From Herbiconiux daphne (GTDB lineage: Bacteria > Actinomycetota > Actinomycetes > Actinomycetales > Microbacteriaceae): a DNA stretch of 64,000 nt. A program made the position numbers and the translations under genes. Below the pieces are notes generated by a model, which saw only the letters and a list, made by a program, of their open reading frames with translations, did no database searches and was not told the origin of the DNA. Where the stretch lies: positions 1,031,370 to 1,095,369 of the forward strand of contig NZ_JANLCJ010000001.1 of NCBI RefSeq assembly GCF_024979295.1. The letters run 5' to 3'. Below are positions 38,551 to 46,959 of this stretch, piece by piece. Every line of letters begins with the position of its first letter. Within the stretch, counting starts at the first letter, position 1.

Positions 38551-39168
38551 TCAGGCTGCGGCGGCCTTCTTGCGGGCTCGCAGCACGCGGTAGCCCTTGT
38601 TCGTCGAGGCCCGCGTCACCGACAGATCGGCGAACTCGCCCGTCAGCCAGCGCTGCAATGAATCCGAGCCGAGGTTCTTCTGCACGACGAGCCAGGCATC
38701 CGACCCCACCTCGAGGCGAGGCAGCCAGGTCGACATCATCGAGTGCAACTCGTTCTTGCCCACTCTGATCGGCGGGTTCGACCAGATCGTGGTGAAACCG
38801 AGATCTGCGGGAACATCTTCAGGCCGGCAGGCGTTGATATTCTCGAGACCAATCATGTGAGCATTTCTACGAACCATATCCAGAGCGCGCTCGTTCACGT
38901 CGACCGCCCACACCGTTGCACGCGGTGATTCCAGGGCGAGTGAAAGCGCGATCGGCCCCCACCCCGACCCGAGATCGAGCAGATTCCCGCCGGGCGGTGG
39001 AGTGGGCACGTTCGCCAGCAGCACCTGGGTGCCGGTATCTATCCGCTCCGGGCTGAAGATGCCCGACGCCGTCGTGAGGCGGTAGGGCGAGCCGGCCAGG
39101 GTGACGTCGATCTCGCGGAGTGAGAGCTCACCCGCGGGCTGCGCAGAGAAGTAGTGCTCGCCATCCAT
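38551..39168 (-). CDS. RsmC-like class I SAM methyltransferase
   Basis: The 205-residue protein has a methyltransferase-small fold: SAM motif LLDLGSGWGPIALSLAL near residues 61-77, acidic AVDVNERAL, and the catalytic-type NPP motif WSNPPIRVGK near 129-138. Such enzymes methylate exocyclic amino groups of guanine in rRNA. The full-length RsmC N-terminal domain is absent, so the target is inferred. The gene is divergent from hflX. Confidence 0.88.
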   Translation of the reverse strand: MDGEHYFSAQPAGELSLREIDVTLAGSPYRLTTASGIFSPERIDTGTQVLLANVPTPPPGGNLLDLGSGWGPIALSLALESPRATVWAVDVNERALDMVRRNAHMIGLENINACRPEDVPADLGFTTIWSNPPIRVGKNELHSMMSTWLPRLEVGSDAWLVVQKNLGSDSLQRWLTGEFADLSVTRASTNKGYRVLRARKKAAAA

Positions 39169-39174
39169 AGAGGG

Positions 39175-39180
39175 AATCTA
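39175..39180 (-). promoter_or_regulatory. -10 element of the RsmC-like gene
   Basis: On the minus strand TAGATT stands 6 bases before the ATG at 39168. It is the only minus-strand example of this arrangement I found, and it sits back to back with the hflX start. Confidence 0.5.
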
Positions 39181-39199
39181 GCAAACAAGGAGGCTAGTC

Positions 39200-40744
39200 T
39201 TGACTGCAATGTCAGACCATGAGACCAGCGACACCGAAATGACGAACGACGACGTCGTCGCGCGCGTGCTGTCGAGTGCCGACACCCGTTGGAGCGGTTA
39301 TTCGCTCTTCACCCCGGGGGCGGCGCAGGCTCTGCAACGACCCGAGACGACGGATGCCGCCGGCTCGGGCTACGACGGAGACCAGTTCGACCGTGAAGAC
39401 CGTCAGTCGCTGCGGCGAGTGGCGGGGCTGTCGACCGAGCTCGAAGACGTCACCGAGGTCGAGTATCGCCAGCTGCGGCTCGAGAACGTCGTGATCATCG
39501 GCGTCTACTCGCAGGGCTCGCTCGGCGACGCCGAGAATTCGCTGCGCGAGCTCGCGGCCCTGGCCGAGACGGCCGGAGCTGTCGTTCTCGACGGCTTGCT
39601 CCAGCGCCGCCCGCACCCCGACCCGAGCACCTACTTCGGCAAGGGCAAGGCCGAAGAACTGCGCGCCATCGTGCAGTCGCTCGGTGCCGACACCGTCATC
39701 GCCGACACCGAGCTGGCCCCGAGCCAGCGGCGTGCGCTCGAAGACGTGGTGAAGGTCAAGGTCATCGACCGCACGGCCGTCATCCTCGACATCTTCAGCC
39801 AGCACGCCAAGAGCCGCGAGGGCAAGGCCCAGGTCGAACTCGCGCAACTGGAATACCTGCTGCCGCGTCTTCGTGGCTGGGGTGACTCGATGTCGCGTCA
39901 GGCCGGTGGCCAGGTCGGCGGCGCGGGTGCCGGTATGGGCTCGCGAGGCCCCGGTGAGACGAAGATCGAACTCGATCGCCGTCGCATCCACACCCGCATG
40001 GCGAAACTGCGCAAGCAGATCAAAGAGATGAAGCCGGCGCGTGACGCGAAGCGGGCCAACCGCAAGCGGAACGCCGTGCCGAGCGTCGCGATCGCGGGCT
40101 ACACGAACGCCGGCAAGTCGTCGCTGCTCAACCGCGTGACGAGCGCGGGCGTGCTGGTCGAGAACGCGCTGTTCGCCACCCTCGACGCGACCGTGCGCAA
40201 GTCGTCGACCGCCGACGGCCGGCCCTACACGCTCGCCGACACCGTGGGCTTCGTGCGGCACCTGCCGCACCAGCTCGTGGAGGCGTTCCGGTCGACCCTC
40301 GAAGAGGTGGCCGACTCGGATGTCGTCGTGCACGTGGTCGATGGGTCGCACCCCGACCCGGCGAGTCAGATCGCGACGGTGCGCGACGTCATCGGCGAAG
40401 CCGGTGCCCGCGACATCCCCGAGATCGTGGTGTTCAACAAGAGCGACCTGGTGTCCGACGACGACCGGCTGGTGCTGCGCGGCCTCGAGCCCTCCGCCAT
40501 CTTCGTCTCGGCCCGCACCGGAGAGGGCATCGCCGAGTTGCTCGCCGCGATCGATGAGATCATCCCGCGGCCGAGCGTGGAGGTCGACCTGCTCGTGCCC
40601 TACGACCGGGGAGACCTGGTCACCCTGTTGCACGAGAAGAACACGGTGTTGAGCACCGACTACGAAGAGGCGGGCACGCACGTGCGCGCCCTCGTGAACC
40701 CGGAGTTCGAAGACCGGCTGGTGGAGTACTCCGTCACCCGCTGA
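39200..40744 (+). CDS. hflX: GTPase HflX
   Basis: The 514-residue ribosome-associated GTPase is known for splitting stalled or heat-damaged ribosomes. The HflX N-terminal domain has DGLLQRRPHPDPSTYFGKGK, the Gly-rich linker GAGMGSRGPGETKIELDRR, and the G domain with GYTNAGKSSLLN near residue 300, DTVGFVRHLPHQL and NKSDL. TTG 39200 has AAGGAGG with 6 bases of spacing. Alternatively ATG 39209 is preceded by TAGTCT 8 bases upstream and could start a leaderless message. Palindrome D follows the stop. Confidence 0.94.
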   Translation: MTAMSDHETSDTEMTNDDVVARVLSSADTRWSGYSLFTPGAAQALQRPETTDAAGSGYDGDQFDREDRQSLRRVAGLSTELEDVTEVEYRQLRLENVVIIGVYSQGSLGDAENSLRELAALAETAGAVVLDGLLQRRPHPDPSTYFGKGKAEELRAIVQSLGADTVIADTELAPSQRRALEDVVKVKVIDRTAVILDIFSQHAKSREGKAQVELAQLEYLLPRLRGWGDSMSRQAGGQVGGAGAGMGSRGPGETKIELDRRRIHTRMAKLRKQIKEMKPARDAKRANRKRNAVPSVAIAGYTNAGKSSLLNRVTSAGVLVENALFATLDATVRKSSTADGRPYTLADTVGFVRHLPHQLVEAFRSTLEEVADSDVVVHVVDGSHPDPASQIATVRDVIGEAGARDIPEIVVFNKSDLVSDDDRLVLRGLEPSAIFVSARTGEGIAELLAAIDEIIPRPSVEVDLLVPYDRGDLVTLLHEKNTVLSTDYEEAGTHVRALVNPEFEDRLVEYSVTR

Positions 40745-40765
40745 CCGACCGGCCCACCACGCGAA

Positions 40766-40814
40766 ACGTCACAATCCGCTCCTCCACAGTGTGTTGAGGA
40801 GCGGATTGTGACGT
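40766..40814. repeat. Long intergenic palindrome D (19-bp perfect arms)
   Basis: ACGTCACAATCCGCTCCTC at 40766-40784 is matched exactly by its complement at 40796-40814 around an 11-base loop. It fills the gap between the convergent hflX and lexA ends. As in palindromes A-C there is no T tract. Confidence 0.88.
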
Positions 40815-40824
40815 CTCGGCACGG

Positions 40825-41499
40825 TCAGACGGCGCGGAGCACCGCCACCACTTTGCCGAGCACGGTGGCGTAGTCGCCGAGGATGGGCTCGAAGTTGCTG
40901 TTGCGCGGCAGCAGCCAGGTGTGGCCGTCGCGCTGTCGGAACACCTTCACGGTGGCCTCTTCGTCGAGCATGGCGGCCACGATGTCGCCGTTCTCGGCCG
41001 TCTGCTGCTGGCGTATGACCACCCAGTCGCCGTCGCAGATCGCCGCGTCGATCATCGACTCACCGACGACCTTGAGCATGAAGAGGTCGCCGTTGCCGAC
41101 GAGCTGGCGGGGTAGGGGGAAGATCTCGTCGACCTGCTGCTCCGCCGTGATCGGGATGCCGGCGGCGATGCGCCCGACCAGGGGCACGAGTGTCGCGTCT
41201 CCGACCGTGGGGGAGGAGTCGATGTCGGGTGCGGGGTTGACGTCGGAGCCCGGGATGTCGATGAGCACCTCCATCGCGCGGGGACGATTGGGGTCGCGGC
41301 GCAGATAGCCGCTCAGCTCGAGCTGGTTGAGCTGATGGGTCACGCTCGAGAGCGAGGCGAGCCCGACGGCGTCGCCGATCTCGCGCATGCTCGGCGGGTA
41401 GCCCCGCGAGAGCACCGAGCGCTGGATGACGTCGAGGATGGCGAGCTGCTTGTCGCTCAGGCTCTTGCGCCGCCTCGTGCGGCCCGAGTCGTTCGCCAC
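40825..41499 (-). CDS. lexA: SOS repressor LexA
   Basis: The 224-residue repressor has an N-terminal winged helix ([34 protein letters not shown]). The Ala-Gly self-cleavage site is in [13 protein letters not shown]. The catalytic serine is in [16 protein letters not shown] and the lysine in [13 protein letters not shown] 41499 begins [14 protein letters not shown] (shown with the initiator Met) and is preceded on the minus strand by AAAAGGGG with 6-7 bases of spacing. Further upstream in-frame codons lie in the operator region and are unlikely to be translated. It is autoregulated by the boxes upstream. Confidence 0.97.
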   Translation of the reverse strand: MANDSGRTRRRKSLSDKQLAILDVIQRSVLSRGYPPSMREIGDAVGLASLSSVTHQLNQLELSGYLRRDPNRPRAMEVLIDIPGSDVNPAPDIDSSPTVGDATLVPLVGRIAAGIPITAEQQVDEIFPLPRQLVGNGDLFMLKVVGESMIDAAICDGDWVVIRQQQTAENGDIVAAMLDEEATVKVFRQRDGHTWLLPRNSNFEPILGDYATVLGKVVAVLRAV

Positions 41500-41574
41500 T
41501 TCTACCCCTTTTCGGTCGTCAGCGCCGACGTTCTCTCTCGATGTCGGTGGCTGGTGGTTGAGTTCAGCTATCGA

Positions 41575-41590
41575 TCGAAACTGTATCCGA
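41575..41590. promoter_or_regulatory. Possible second LexA box upstream of lexA
   Basis: TCGAAACTGTATCCGA matches TCGAAC-N4-GTTCGA in 9 of 12 specified bases. It lies about 75 bases before the lexA start. Confidence 0.4.
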
Positions 41591-41603
41591 GAACTGCTCG
41601 AAA

Positions 41604-41619
41604 ACGCATATGTATTCGA
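41604..41619. promoter_or_regulatory. Possible third LexA box upstream of lexA
   Basis: Read on the minus strand, TCGAATACATATGCGT shares most positions with the box at 41667-41682 (TCGAATA at one end, GCG against TCG at the other). Confidence 0.35.
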
Positions 41620-41666
41620 GTGTGTCGCGAAGATCGGGCCCGATATCGACTTGACGAACCCGTTAA

Positions 41667-41692
41667 TCGAATATACATTCGGAACATAACTT
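41667..41692 (+). promoter_or_regulatory. LexA box and -10 element between lexA and the LysM gene
   Basis: TCGAATATACATTCGG (41667-41682) is nearly the same as the recA box and covers the -35 region of a plus-strand promoter with -10 TAACTT (41687-41692), reading into the LysM gene. The same site lies upstream of lexA on the other strand. Confidence 0.75.
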
Positions 41693-41742
41693 CGCATCGG
41701 CGCTCCCGGCCGAGCGCCGATGCGAATCCCTCAGGAGGAATC

Positions 41743-42168
41743 ATGAGCATTGCAGCACCGTTCGGCACCGCACACGCTCCGATCGCGCGGCCCGCACAGG
41801 CTCGGCAGGCACAGGCTCGGCAGGCAGAGGCTCGGCCCGCACAGGCTCAGCCCGCGGCGCGCCTTCGCATCACGGCGCGGGGGCGCCGGGTGCTCGCGGG
41901 TGTCATCGCTCTTCCCGTCGTCGCCGTGCTCGCAACGCTTGCCCTCTTCGGAGGGGGCTCGGCCATCGCCACCGGCAGCGCCGTGAGCACCGATTTCGAC
42001 TACCTGACGGTTCAGGCCGGCCAGAGCCTCTGGGGCATCGCCGAGACGCTCGCCCCCGAGGCCGACCCTCGCGACGTGATCGCCGAGATCATGAGCCTCA
42101 ACCAGCTGCACGAGTCGTCGGTGCAGCCCGGCCAGCGCATCGCCATCCCGGCCGACCTCGGGGACTGA
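41743..42168 (+). CDS. LysM-domain membrane protein, probable SOS cell-division inhibitor
   Basis: The 141-residue protein has a repetitive N-terminal tail (four ARQAQ-like units, residues about 18-37), then a membrane anchor (VLAGVIALPVVAVLATLALF, about 50-69), then an extracellular LysM domain (YLTVQAGQSLWGIAETLAPE ... IMSLNQLHESSVQPGQRIAIP) that would bind peptidoglycan. AGGAGG lies just before ATG 41743. Divergence from lexA with a shared LexA box parallels yneA (Bacillus), divS (Corynebacterium) and the LysM gene chiZ (Mycobacterium), which delay division after DNA damage. The function is inferred from context and architecture. Confidence 0.85.
   Translation: MSIAAPFGTAHAPIARPAQARQAQARQAEARPAQAQPAARLRITARGRRVLAGVIALPVVAVLATLALFGGGSAIATGSAVSTDFDYLTVQAGQSLWGIAETLAPEADPRDVIAEIMSLNQLHESSVQPGQRIAIPADLGD
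41794..41853 (+). repeat. Four 15-base tandem repeats at the start of the LysM gene
   Basis: Units GCACAGGCTCGGCAG (twice exactly), GCAGAGGCTCGGCCC and GCACAGGCTCAGCCC encode A-Q-A-R/Q-Q/P. In-frame expansion would only change the cytoplasmic tail length. Confidence 0.9.
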
Positions 42169-42261
42169 CGCCACCTCGCTGACTGACCCGACCTCGACGA
42201 CCGACCCGACCTCGCCGACCGACGAGGGTGCCGCCCCGTGAGCCGGTTCCGCGGTCGCGGG

Positions 42262-42267
42262 TAGGAT
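42262..42267 (+). promoter_or_regulatory. -10 element of hisC
   Basis: TAGGAT is 6 bases before the GTG at 42274. The 105-base gap before it also holds an imperfect repeat of GACCGACCCGACCTCG. Confidence 0.5.
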
Positions 42268-42273
42268 TCTCGG

Positions 42274-43353
42274 GTGACTTCACTCGATGACCTGCCCATT
42301 CGAGACGACCTGCGCGGCATGCACCCCTACGGTGCGCCGCACCTCCACCTTCCGGTCGAGCTCAATGTCAACGAGAACACCCACCCCATTCCCGAAGACG
42401 TCGCGCGCGACATCATCGAGTCCATCGCCCGCGAGCTGCTGACGGTCAACCGCTACCCCGACCGCGAGTTCACGGCGTTGCGGGATGCACTCGCCGGCTA
42501 CCTCGGCACGGGTCTGACGCGCGACAACATCTGGGCGGCCAACGGGTCGAACGAGGTGCTGCAGCAGATCCTGATGGCGTTCGGCGGTCCGGGGCGTTCG
42601 GTGCTCGGGTTCCCTCCCACCTATTCGATGCACTCGATCATCGCCCACGCGACCGGAACCGAGTGGATCCCGGGCGAGCGGGATGCCGACTACCTCATCT
42701 CGCCCGAGACCGCGGTCGCGTGGATCGAGCGCACGAAGCCCGACATCGTGTTCTTCTGCGCCCCGAACAACCCCACCGGCACCGGGCTCGGCCTCGACAC
42801 CATCGCCGCGGCCTACGACGCGACCGACGGCATCGTGGTGGTTGACGAGGCCTACGCCGAATTCATGCCCGACGACGAGCCCAGTGCCCTGACGCTGCTC
42901 GAGGGCCGCGAGCGGCTCATCGTGTCGCGCACCATGAGCAAGGCGTTCGCGTTCGCCGGCGCCCGGCTCGGCTACCTCGCCGCCGACCCGGCGGTCACCG
43001 ACGCGCTGCGTCTGGTGCGGTTGCCCTACCACCTCTCCGCCCTCACCCAGGCGGCGGCCGTCGCCGCGCTCGCGCACGCGCCCGAGATGCTCGCCATGGT
43101 CGACGACATCAAGGAGCAGCGCGACCGCATCGTGGTGGAGCTCACCGAACTGGGCTACCACCCGTGGCCGAGCTCGTCGAATTTCGTGCTGTTCGGTGGC
43201 GTCGACGACCCCGAGGCGCTGTTCGAGAAGCTCCTCGAGCGCGGCATCATCATCCGCAACCTCAGCATCCCCGGGCACCTCCGAGTGAGCGCCGGCACGC
43301 GGGCCGAGACCACGGCGTTCCTCGACGCCATGCGCGATCTGACCCCTCGGTAG
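42274..43353 (+). CDS. hisC: Histidinol-phosphate aminotransferase
   Basis: The 359-residue PLP enzyme transfers an amino group to imidazole acetol phosphate in histidine synthesis. Visible blocks are [46 protein letters not shown] and the PLP lysine in [18 protein letters not shown] near residue 222. It opens a hisC-hisB-hisH-priA cluster. hisD, hisF, hisG, hisI and hisE are not in the window, so the pathway is split over several loci. Confidence 0.95.
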   Translation: MTSLDDLPIRDDLRGMHPYGAPHLHLPVELNVNENTHPIPEDVARDIIESIARELLTVNRYPDREFTALRDALAGYLGTGLTRDNIWAANGSNEVLQQILMAFGGPGRSVLGFPPTYSMHSIIAHATGTEWIPGERDADYLISPETAVAWIERTKPDIVFFCAPNNPTGTGLGLDTIAAAYDATDGIVVVDEAYAEFMPDDEPSALTLLEGRERLIVSRTMSKAFAFAGARLGYLAADPAVTDALRLVRLPYHLSALTQAAAVAALAHAPEMLAMVDDIKEQRDRIVVELTELGYHPWPSSSNFVLFGGVDDPEALFEKLLERGIIIRNLSIPGHLRVSAGTRAETTAFLDAMRDLTPR

Positions 43354-43356
43354 GAT
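43351..43356 (+). promoter_or_regulatory. -10 element of hisB
   Basis: TAGGAT includes the hisC stop codon and stands 7 bases before the hisB ATG. It could give hisB a second, leaderless start inside the operon. Confidence 0.4.
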
Positions 43357-43363
43357 TGCTGAC

Positions 43364-43969
43364 ATGAGCGAACCCCGCACCGCCAGCCTGCAGCGCGAGA
43401 CCAGTGAGTCGAGCATCGAGCTGTCGCTCGACCTCGACGGCACGGGTGTGGCCGACATCCAGACCTCGGTGCCGTTCTACGACCACCTGCTCACCGCCTT
43501 CGCGAAGCACTCCCTGACCGACCTGCGGGTGCGCGCGAAGGGCGACATCGAGATCGACGTGCACCACACGGTCGAAGACATCGGAATCGTGCTCGGAAAG
43601 GCCATCCGGCAGGCGCTCGGCGACAAGGCGGGCATCTCGCGCTTCGGCGACGCCCTGGTGCCTCTCGACGAGGCGCTCGTGCAGGCCGTCGTCGACATCT
43701 CCGGCCGCCCCTATCTGGTGCACACAGGTGAGCCCGCGGGCTTCGAGTTCCACCTCATCGGCGGCCACTTCACCGGCTCGATGGTGCGGCACGTGTTCGA
43801 GGCCATCACCTTCAACGCCGGCCTCACGGTGCACATCACCGTGCTCGGCGGTCGCGACCCGCACCACATCGCCGAGGCCGAGTTCAAGGCCTTCGCCCGC
43901 GCGTTCCGCCAGGCCAAGGCCCTCGACCCCCTGGTGAGCGGCATCCCGTCGACCAAGGGCGCCCTGTGA
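43364..43969 (+). CDS. hisB: Imidazoleglycerol-phosphate dehydratase
   Basis: The 201-residue monofunctional dehydratase uses metal bound by two His-rich motifs: [18 protein letters not shown] near residue 66 and [17 protein letters not shown] near residue 165. The phosphatase domain found in enterobacterial HisB is absent, as usual in actinobacteria. The stop overlaps the hisH start by GTGA. Confidence 0.96.
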   Translation: MSEPRTASLQRETSESSIELSLDLDGTGVADIQTSVPFYDHLLTAFAKHSLTDLRVRAKGDIEIDVHHTVEDIGIVLGKAIRQALGDKAGISRFGDALVPLDEALVQAVVDISGRPYLVHTGEPAGFEFHLIGGHFTGSMVRHVFEAITFNAGLTVHITVLGGRDPHHIAEAEFKAFARAFRQAKALDPLVSGIPSTKGAL

Positions 43970-44616
43970 GCGACCTCGACAAGGGCAAGCCCCGCGTGGT
44001 GGTGCTCGACTACGGCAGCGGCAACATCCACTCCGCCGCCAAGGCGCTCGAGCGCGCCGGAGCCGACGTCATCATCACGGCCGACCGCGCCCAGGCGCTC
44101 GAGGCCGACGGTCTCGTGGTGCCCGGCGTCGGTGCCTTCAGTGCGGTGATGCAGCAGCTCAACGCGGTGCGTGGCGGCGAGGTCATCGACAAGCGGCTCG
44201 CGGGCGGGCGCCCCGTGCTCGGCATCTGCGTGGGCATGCAGGTCATGTTCGCCGACGGCATCGAGCGCGGCATCGACACCGAGGGACTCGGCGAGTGGCC
44301 GGGCACCGTCGATCTGCTCGAAGCGGATGTCGTTCCCCACATGGGCTGGAACACCGTCGACGCTCCCGCCGACTCCGTGCTCTTCGACGGCATCCGCGAC
44401 GAGCGGTTCTACTTCGTGCACTCCTACGCCGCACAGGACTGGGCGCTCACGCCCGACAAGACACACCGGCCACCGATGGTCACCTGGGCCGAGCACGGTT
44501 CGCGCTTCGTCGCCGCCGTCGAGAACGGGCCGCTGTCGGCGACGCAGTTCCACCCCGAGAAGTCGGGGGAGGCCGGCATCCGGTTGCTCTCGAACTGGGT
44601 GCGCTCGCTCCGCTGA
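43966..44616 (+). CDS. hisH: Imidazole glycerol phosphate synthase glutaminase subunit
   Basis: This 216-residue class I glutamine amidotransferase supplies ammonia to HisF. The catalytic cysteine is in [10 protein letters not shown] near residue 87, and the His/Glu pair is in [12 protein letters not shown] near residue 186. The oxyanion strand is VVPGVGAFS. It starts with GTG overlapping hisB. The partner hisF is not seen nearby. Confidence 0.95.
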   Translation: MSDLDKGKPRVVVLDYGSGNIHSAAKALERAGADVIITADRAQALEADGLVVPGVGAFSAVMQQLNAVRGGEVIDKRLAGGRPVLGICVGMQVMFADGIERGIDTEGLGEWPGTVDLLEADVVPHMGWNTVDAPADSVLFDGIRDERFYFVHSYAAQDWALTPDKTHRPPMVTWAEHGSRFVAAVENGPLSATQFHPEKSGEAGIRLLSNWVRSLR

Positions 44617-44789
44617 CCGCGCGAGCCCGCACGCAGCGGCACCAGCGGGGGAGGTGCGCCGGCGCCGGCGGTTTCGACGCGGATGCCGTGAGTCGCTACG
44701 ATCGCGGGGGGCCGTCGCACACCGCGGTTCCGTCGAGCGAGGCGCACGAGGCGCATACTGAGGTCGACCGCACCGAACAAGGACAGGCA
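44617..44789. other. Gap between hisH and priA, no gene seen
   Basis: The 173 bases contain no plausible gene. A TACTGA near 44757 is a weak -10-like match, and AAGGA lies before the priA ATG. The gap is unusually long for a his cluster whose other members overlap or nearly touch. Confidence 0.35.
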
Positions 44790-45536
44790 ATGAGTGAGTT
44801 CAACAAGTCCCCGGGTCTCGTGCTGCTGCCGGCAGTCGACGTCGCCGACGGCAAGGCCGTTCGGCTGACGCAGGGCAAAGCCGGCACCGAAACCAACCAC
44901 GGCGACCCCGTCGACGCCGCGGCCGACTGGATCTCGCAGGGCGCGGAGTGGATCCACCTCGTCGACCTCGACGCCGCATTCGGCCGGGGCAGCAACCTCG
45001 GTGTCATCAAGAAGGTGATCCGGCAGGCCAAGGGCGTCAACGTCGAGGTGTCGGGCGGCATCCGCGACGACGAGAGCCTCGAGACCGCCCTCGAGAGCGG
45101 TGCGAAGCGCATCAACCTCGGCACCGCGGCGCTCGAGAATCCCGAGTGGGCCGCCAACGTCATCGCCCAGTACGGCGATGCGATCGCGGTCGGCCTCGAC
45201 GTGCGCGGCACCACGCTCGCCGCACGGGGCTGGACGCAGGACGGCGGCGACCTCTGGCAGGTCATGGACCGCCTCGAAGAAGCCGGATGCGCCCGCTACG
45301 TCGTGACCGACGTCACGAAAGACGGCACGCTGCGCGGCCCGAACGTGGACCTGCTCCGTCAGGTGATGGATCGCACCTCACGCCCCGTCATAGCGTCGGG
45401 CGGCATCTCGAGCCTCGACGACATCGCGGAGCTGCGCGCTCTCGTGCCGCTCGGCCTCGAGGGCGCCATCGTCGGGCGTGCGCTCTACTCGGGGGCGTTC
45501 ACCCTCGCCGAAGCGCTGGACGTGGCCTCTGACTGA
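44790..45536 (+). CDS. priA: Bifunctional HisA/TrpF isomerase PriA
   Basis: This 248-residue (beta-alpha)8-barrel has [15 protein letters not shown] with the first catalytic Asp near residue 14, [25 protein letters not shown], the second Asp in [14 protein letters not shown] near residue 178, and [10 protein letters not shown]. In actinobacteria lacking a separate trpF this enzyme serves both histidine and tryptophan synthesis; whether that holds here cannot be judged from the window. AAGGA lies 7 bases before ATG 44790. Confidence 0.94.
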   Translation: MSEFNKSPGLVLLPAVDVADGKAVRLTQGKAGTETNHGDPVDAAADWISQGAEWIHLVDLDAAFGRGSNLGVIKKVIRQAKGVNVEVSGGIRDDESLETALESGAKRINLGTAALENPEWAANVIAQYGDAIAVGLDVRGTTLAARGWTQDGGDLWQVMDRLEEAGCARYVVTDVTKDGTLRGPNVDLLRQVMDRTSRPVIASGGISSLDDIAELRALVPLGLEGAIVGRALYSGAFTLAEALDVASD

Positions 45537-46368
45537 GCACGGGCACGCCGGGCAATCCTCCGCCGGCCACGCCTCCGCCGGGCACGAGCACGCCGAGCAC
45601 GTGCCCGCAGCCGGCCCGCTCGGCGACTCCGCCGGCCAGCCGTGGAAGGGCCGCCACTTCGAGTCGCACGGCAGCGAGTCCGACGACGGGTCCGCGCCCG
45701 AACAGCTCACCACCGCTATCGAGCGCTTCCGTGCGGGCGAGGCGACCCAGGCCGACGTGGTCGACGCCCTGCGAGGCGTGCGTCTGCTCGTGCCGCTCGT
45801 GGCGCACGCCGGCGACGAGGGAGTGACGGATGCCGGGCTCCGCGTCGACAAGACGCAGGAACTCTCGCTCGTGACGCTCAACGGCCCTGACGGGCGGCGC
45901 GTGCTGCCCGCGTTCACCTCGGTCGAGGCGCTCGGCGTCTGGAACCCGAAGGCCCGCCCCATTCCGGTGGCCGCGCGCCGGGCCGCGCTCGCGGCCGCCG
46001 CCGAGCACACCGAGATCATCGTGCTCGACCCGGCATCGCCCACCGAGTTCGTGCTGCGCCGACCGGCCGTCTGGGCGCTGGCGCAAGACATCCCGTGGCA
46101 GCCCTCGTTCGGCGACCCCGAGGTGCTCGACGCCTTCGAGCGGTCGATCGTGCACGAGGCATCCGTCGCCGGTGTGCGTCTCGTGCCGGGCGACCCCGCA
46201 GCGCTGCTGCGCGGCAACGAGGTGGTCGCGGTGCTCGCTCTCGAACCGGGCCTCGATCAGGCCGCGCTCGACGCCCTGCTCGGCCGCATCCAGCGGTCAT
46301 GGGCACAGAACCCCGTCATCGCCGAACGGGTCGACTCGATCTCGGTGCGCCTCGCGGCGGTCAGCTGA
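45529..46368 (+). CDS. SseB domain-containing protein
   Basis: The protein of about 280 residues has an SseB-like region ([11 protein letters not shown] ... [40 protein letters not shown]) and the C-terminal enhancer-like part ([19 protein letters not shown]). The function is poorly known. The start is uncertain: GC-rich third positions continue upstream through a His-rich stretch ([12 protein letters not shown]) to the priA stop, favouring CTG 45529 or GTG 45478, while GTG 45601 is the most conservative choice. It overlaps the 3' end of the minus-strand DUF1844 gene by 8 bases. Confidence 0.8.
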   Translation: MTEHGHAGQSSAGHASAGHEHAEHVPAAGPLGDSAGQPWKGRHFESHGSESDDGSAPEQLTTAIERFRAGEATQADVVDALRGVRLLVPLVAHAGDEGVTDAGLRVDKTQELSLVTLNGPDGRRVLPAFTSVEALGVWNPKARPIPVAARRAALAAAAEHTEIIVLDPASPTEFVLRRPAVWALAQDIPWQPSFGDPEVLDAFERSIVHEASVAGVRLVPGDPAALLRGNEVVAVLALEPGLDQAALDALLGRIQRSWAQNPVIAERVDSISVRLAAVS

Positions 46369-46699
46369 CCGGGCCGGTGTACTTCTCGCCCGGGCCCTCG
46401 CCGATCGGGTCCTGGATGGGCGACGCCTCGCGGAACGCCAGCTGCAACGAGCGCAGGCCGTCGCGCAGGCTGCGGGCGTGCTGGTCGCCGAGGAACGGCG
46501 CGGATGCCGTCACGAGGCCCGCGAGGGCGGTGATGAGCTTGCGCGCCTCATCGAGATCGGTCTGCACGTCGGGGTCGTCGGCGAGCCCGCACTTGACGGC
46601 GGCCGCGCTCATGAGGTGCACTGCCGTGGTGGTGATGACCTCGATCGCGGGCACTTCGGCGATGTCGCGGATCGCATCCGACTCGGTGTATTCGCTCAC
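46361..46699 (-). CDS. DUF1844 domain-containing protein
   Basis: The 112-residue soluble protein of unknown function contains the DUF1844 core IEVITTTAVHLMSAAAVKCGL ... ARKLITALAGLVTASAPFLG ... LRDGLRSLQLAFRE (read in pieces). It starts with GTG at 46699. It lies beside infC in many actinobacteria. It is the only minus-strand gene between lexA and the end of the window. Confidence 0.87.
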   Translation of the reverse strand: MSEYTESDAIRDIAEVPAIEVITTTAVHLMSAAAVKCGLADDPDVQTDLDEARKLITALAGLVTASAPFLGDQHARSLRDGLRSLQLAFREASPIQDPIGEGPGEKYTGPVS

Positions 46700-46725
46700 G
46701 GCGAGAGTTCCTAACTATTCCGGTC

Positions 46726-46771
46726 GAGTCTCTGATAGACTCTCTGCGGCTCTGAGACCGATGGCCTCAGA
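46726..46771 (+). promoter_or_regulatory. Two small hairpins upstream of infC
   Basis: GAGTCT-CTGAT-AGACTC (46726-46742) and TCTGAG-N9-CTCAGA (46751-46771) follow each other in the 260-base infC leader region. They lie upstream of the TACACT -10-like hexamer (46830-46835), so they may be operator sites or belong to a longer transcript. Confidence 0.3.
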
Positions 46772-46877
46772 CTCGAAAGTGGAGAATCTCCCACCCGCGC
46801 AAACCGCTTCATCAGGTTACCGGGTCGATTACACTCCCCGTGCCGAACCAACGCACGGAGCTAGGGTGCGATTTGTA

Positions 46878-46949
46878 ATGATGTGTGGTGCGGGCGACCG
46901 CAGCGCACACATGGGATTCCTGTGCTTTCGTCACCAGTCACGAAACTAA
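46878..46949 (+). CDS. Possible 23-codon leader peptide upstream of infC
   Basis: ATG 46878 opens a frame [14 protein letters not shown]... that ends at TAA 46947-46949. The stop overlaps the infC Shine-Dalgarno sequence (TAAGGAG), 10 bases before the infC start. No strong ribosome binding site precedes it, so translation is uncertain. If translated, it would couple ribosome passage to infC initiation. Confidence 0.3.
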   Translation: MMCGAGDRSAHMGFLCFRHQSRN

Positions 46950-46959
46950 GGAGTAACGC

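Noticed and set aside
41500..41697. 66-residue N-terminal extension of LexA
   Set aside because: It would be encoded by the operator/promoter region and has no LexA similarity; GTG 41499 fits the family start and has a ribosome binding site.
42175..42235. CRISPR-like or tandem repeat array before hisC
   Set aside because: Only about two and a half imperfect copies of a 16-18 base GC-rich unit, no spacers and no cas genes.
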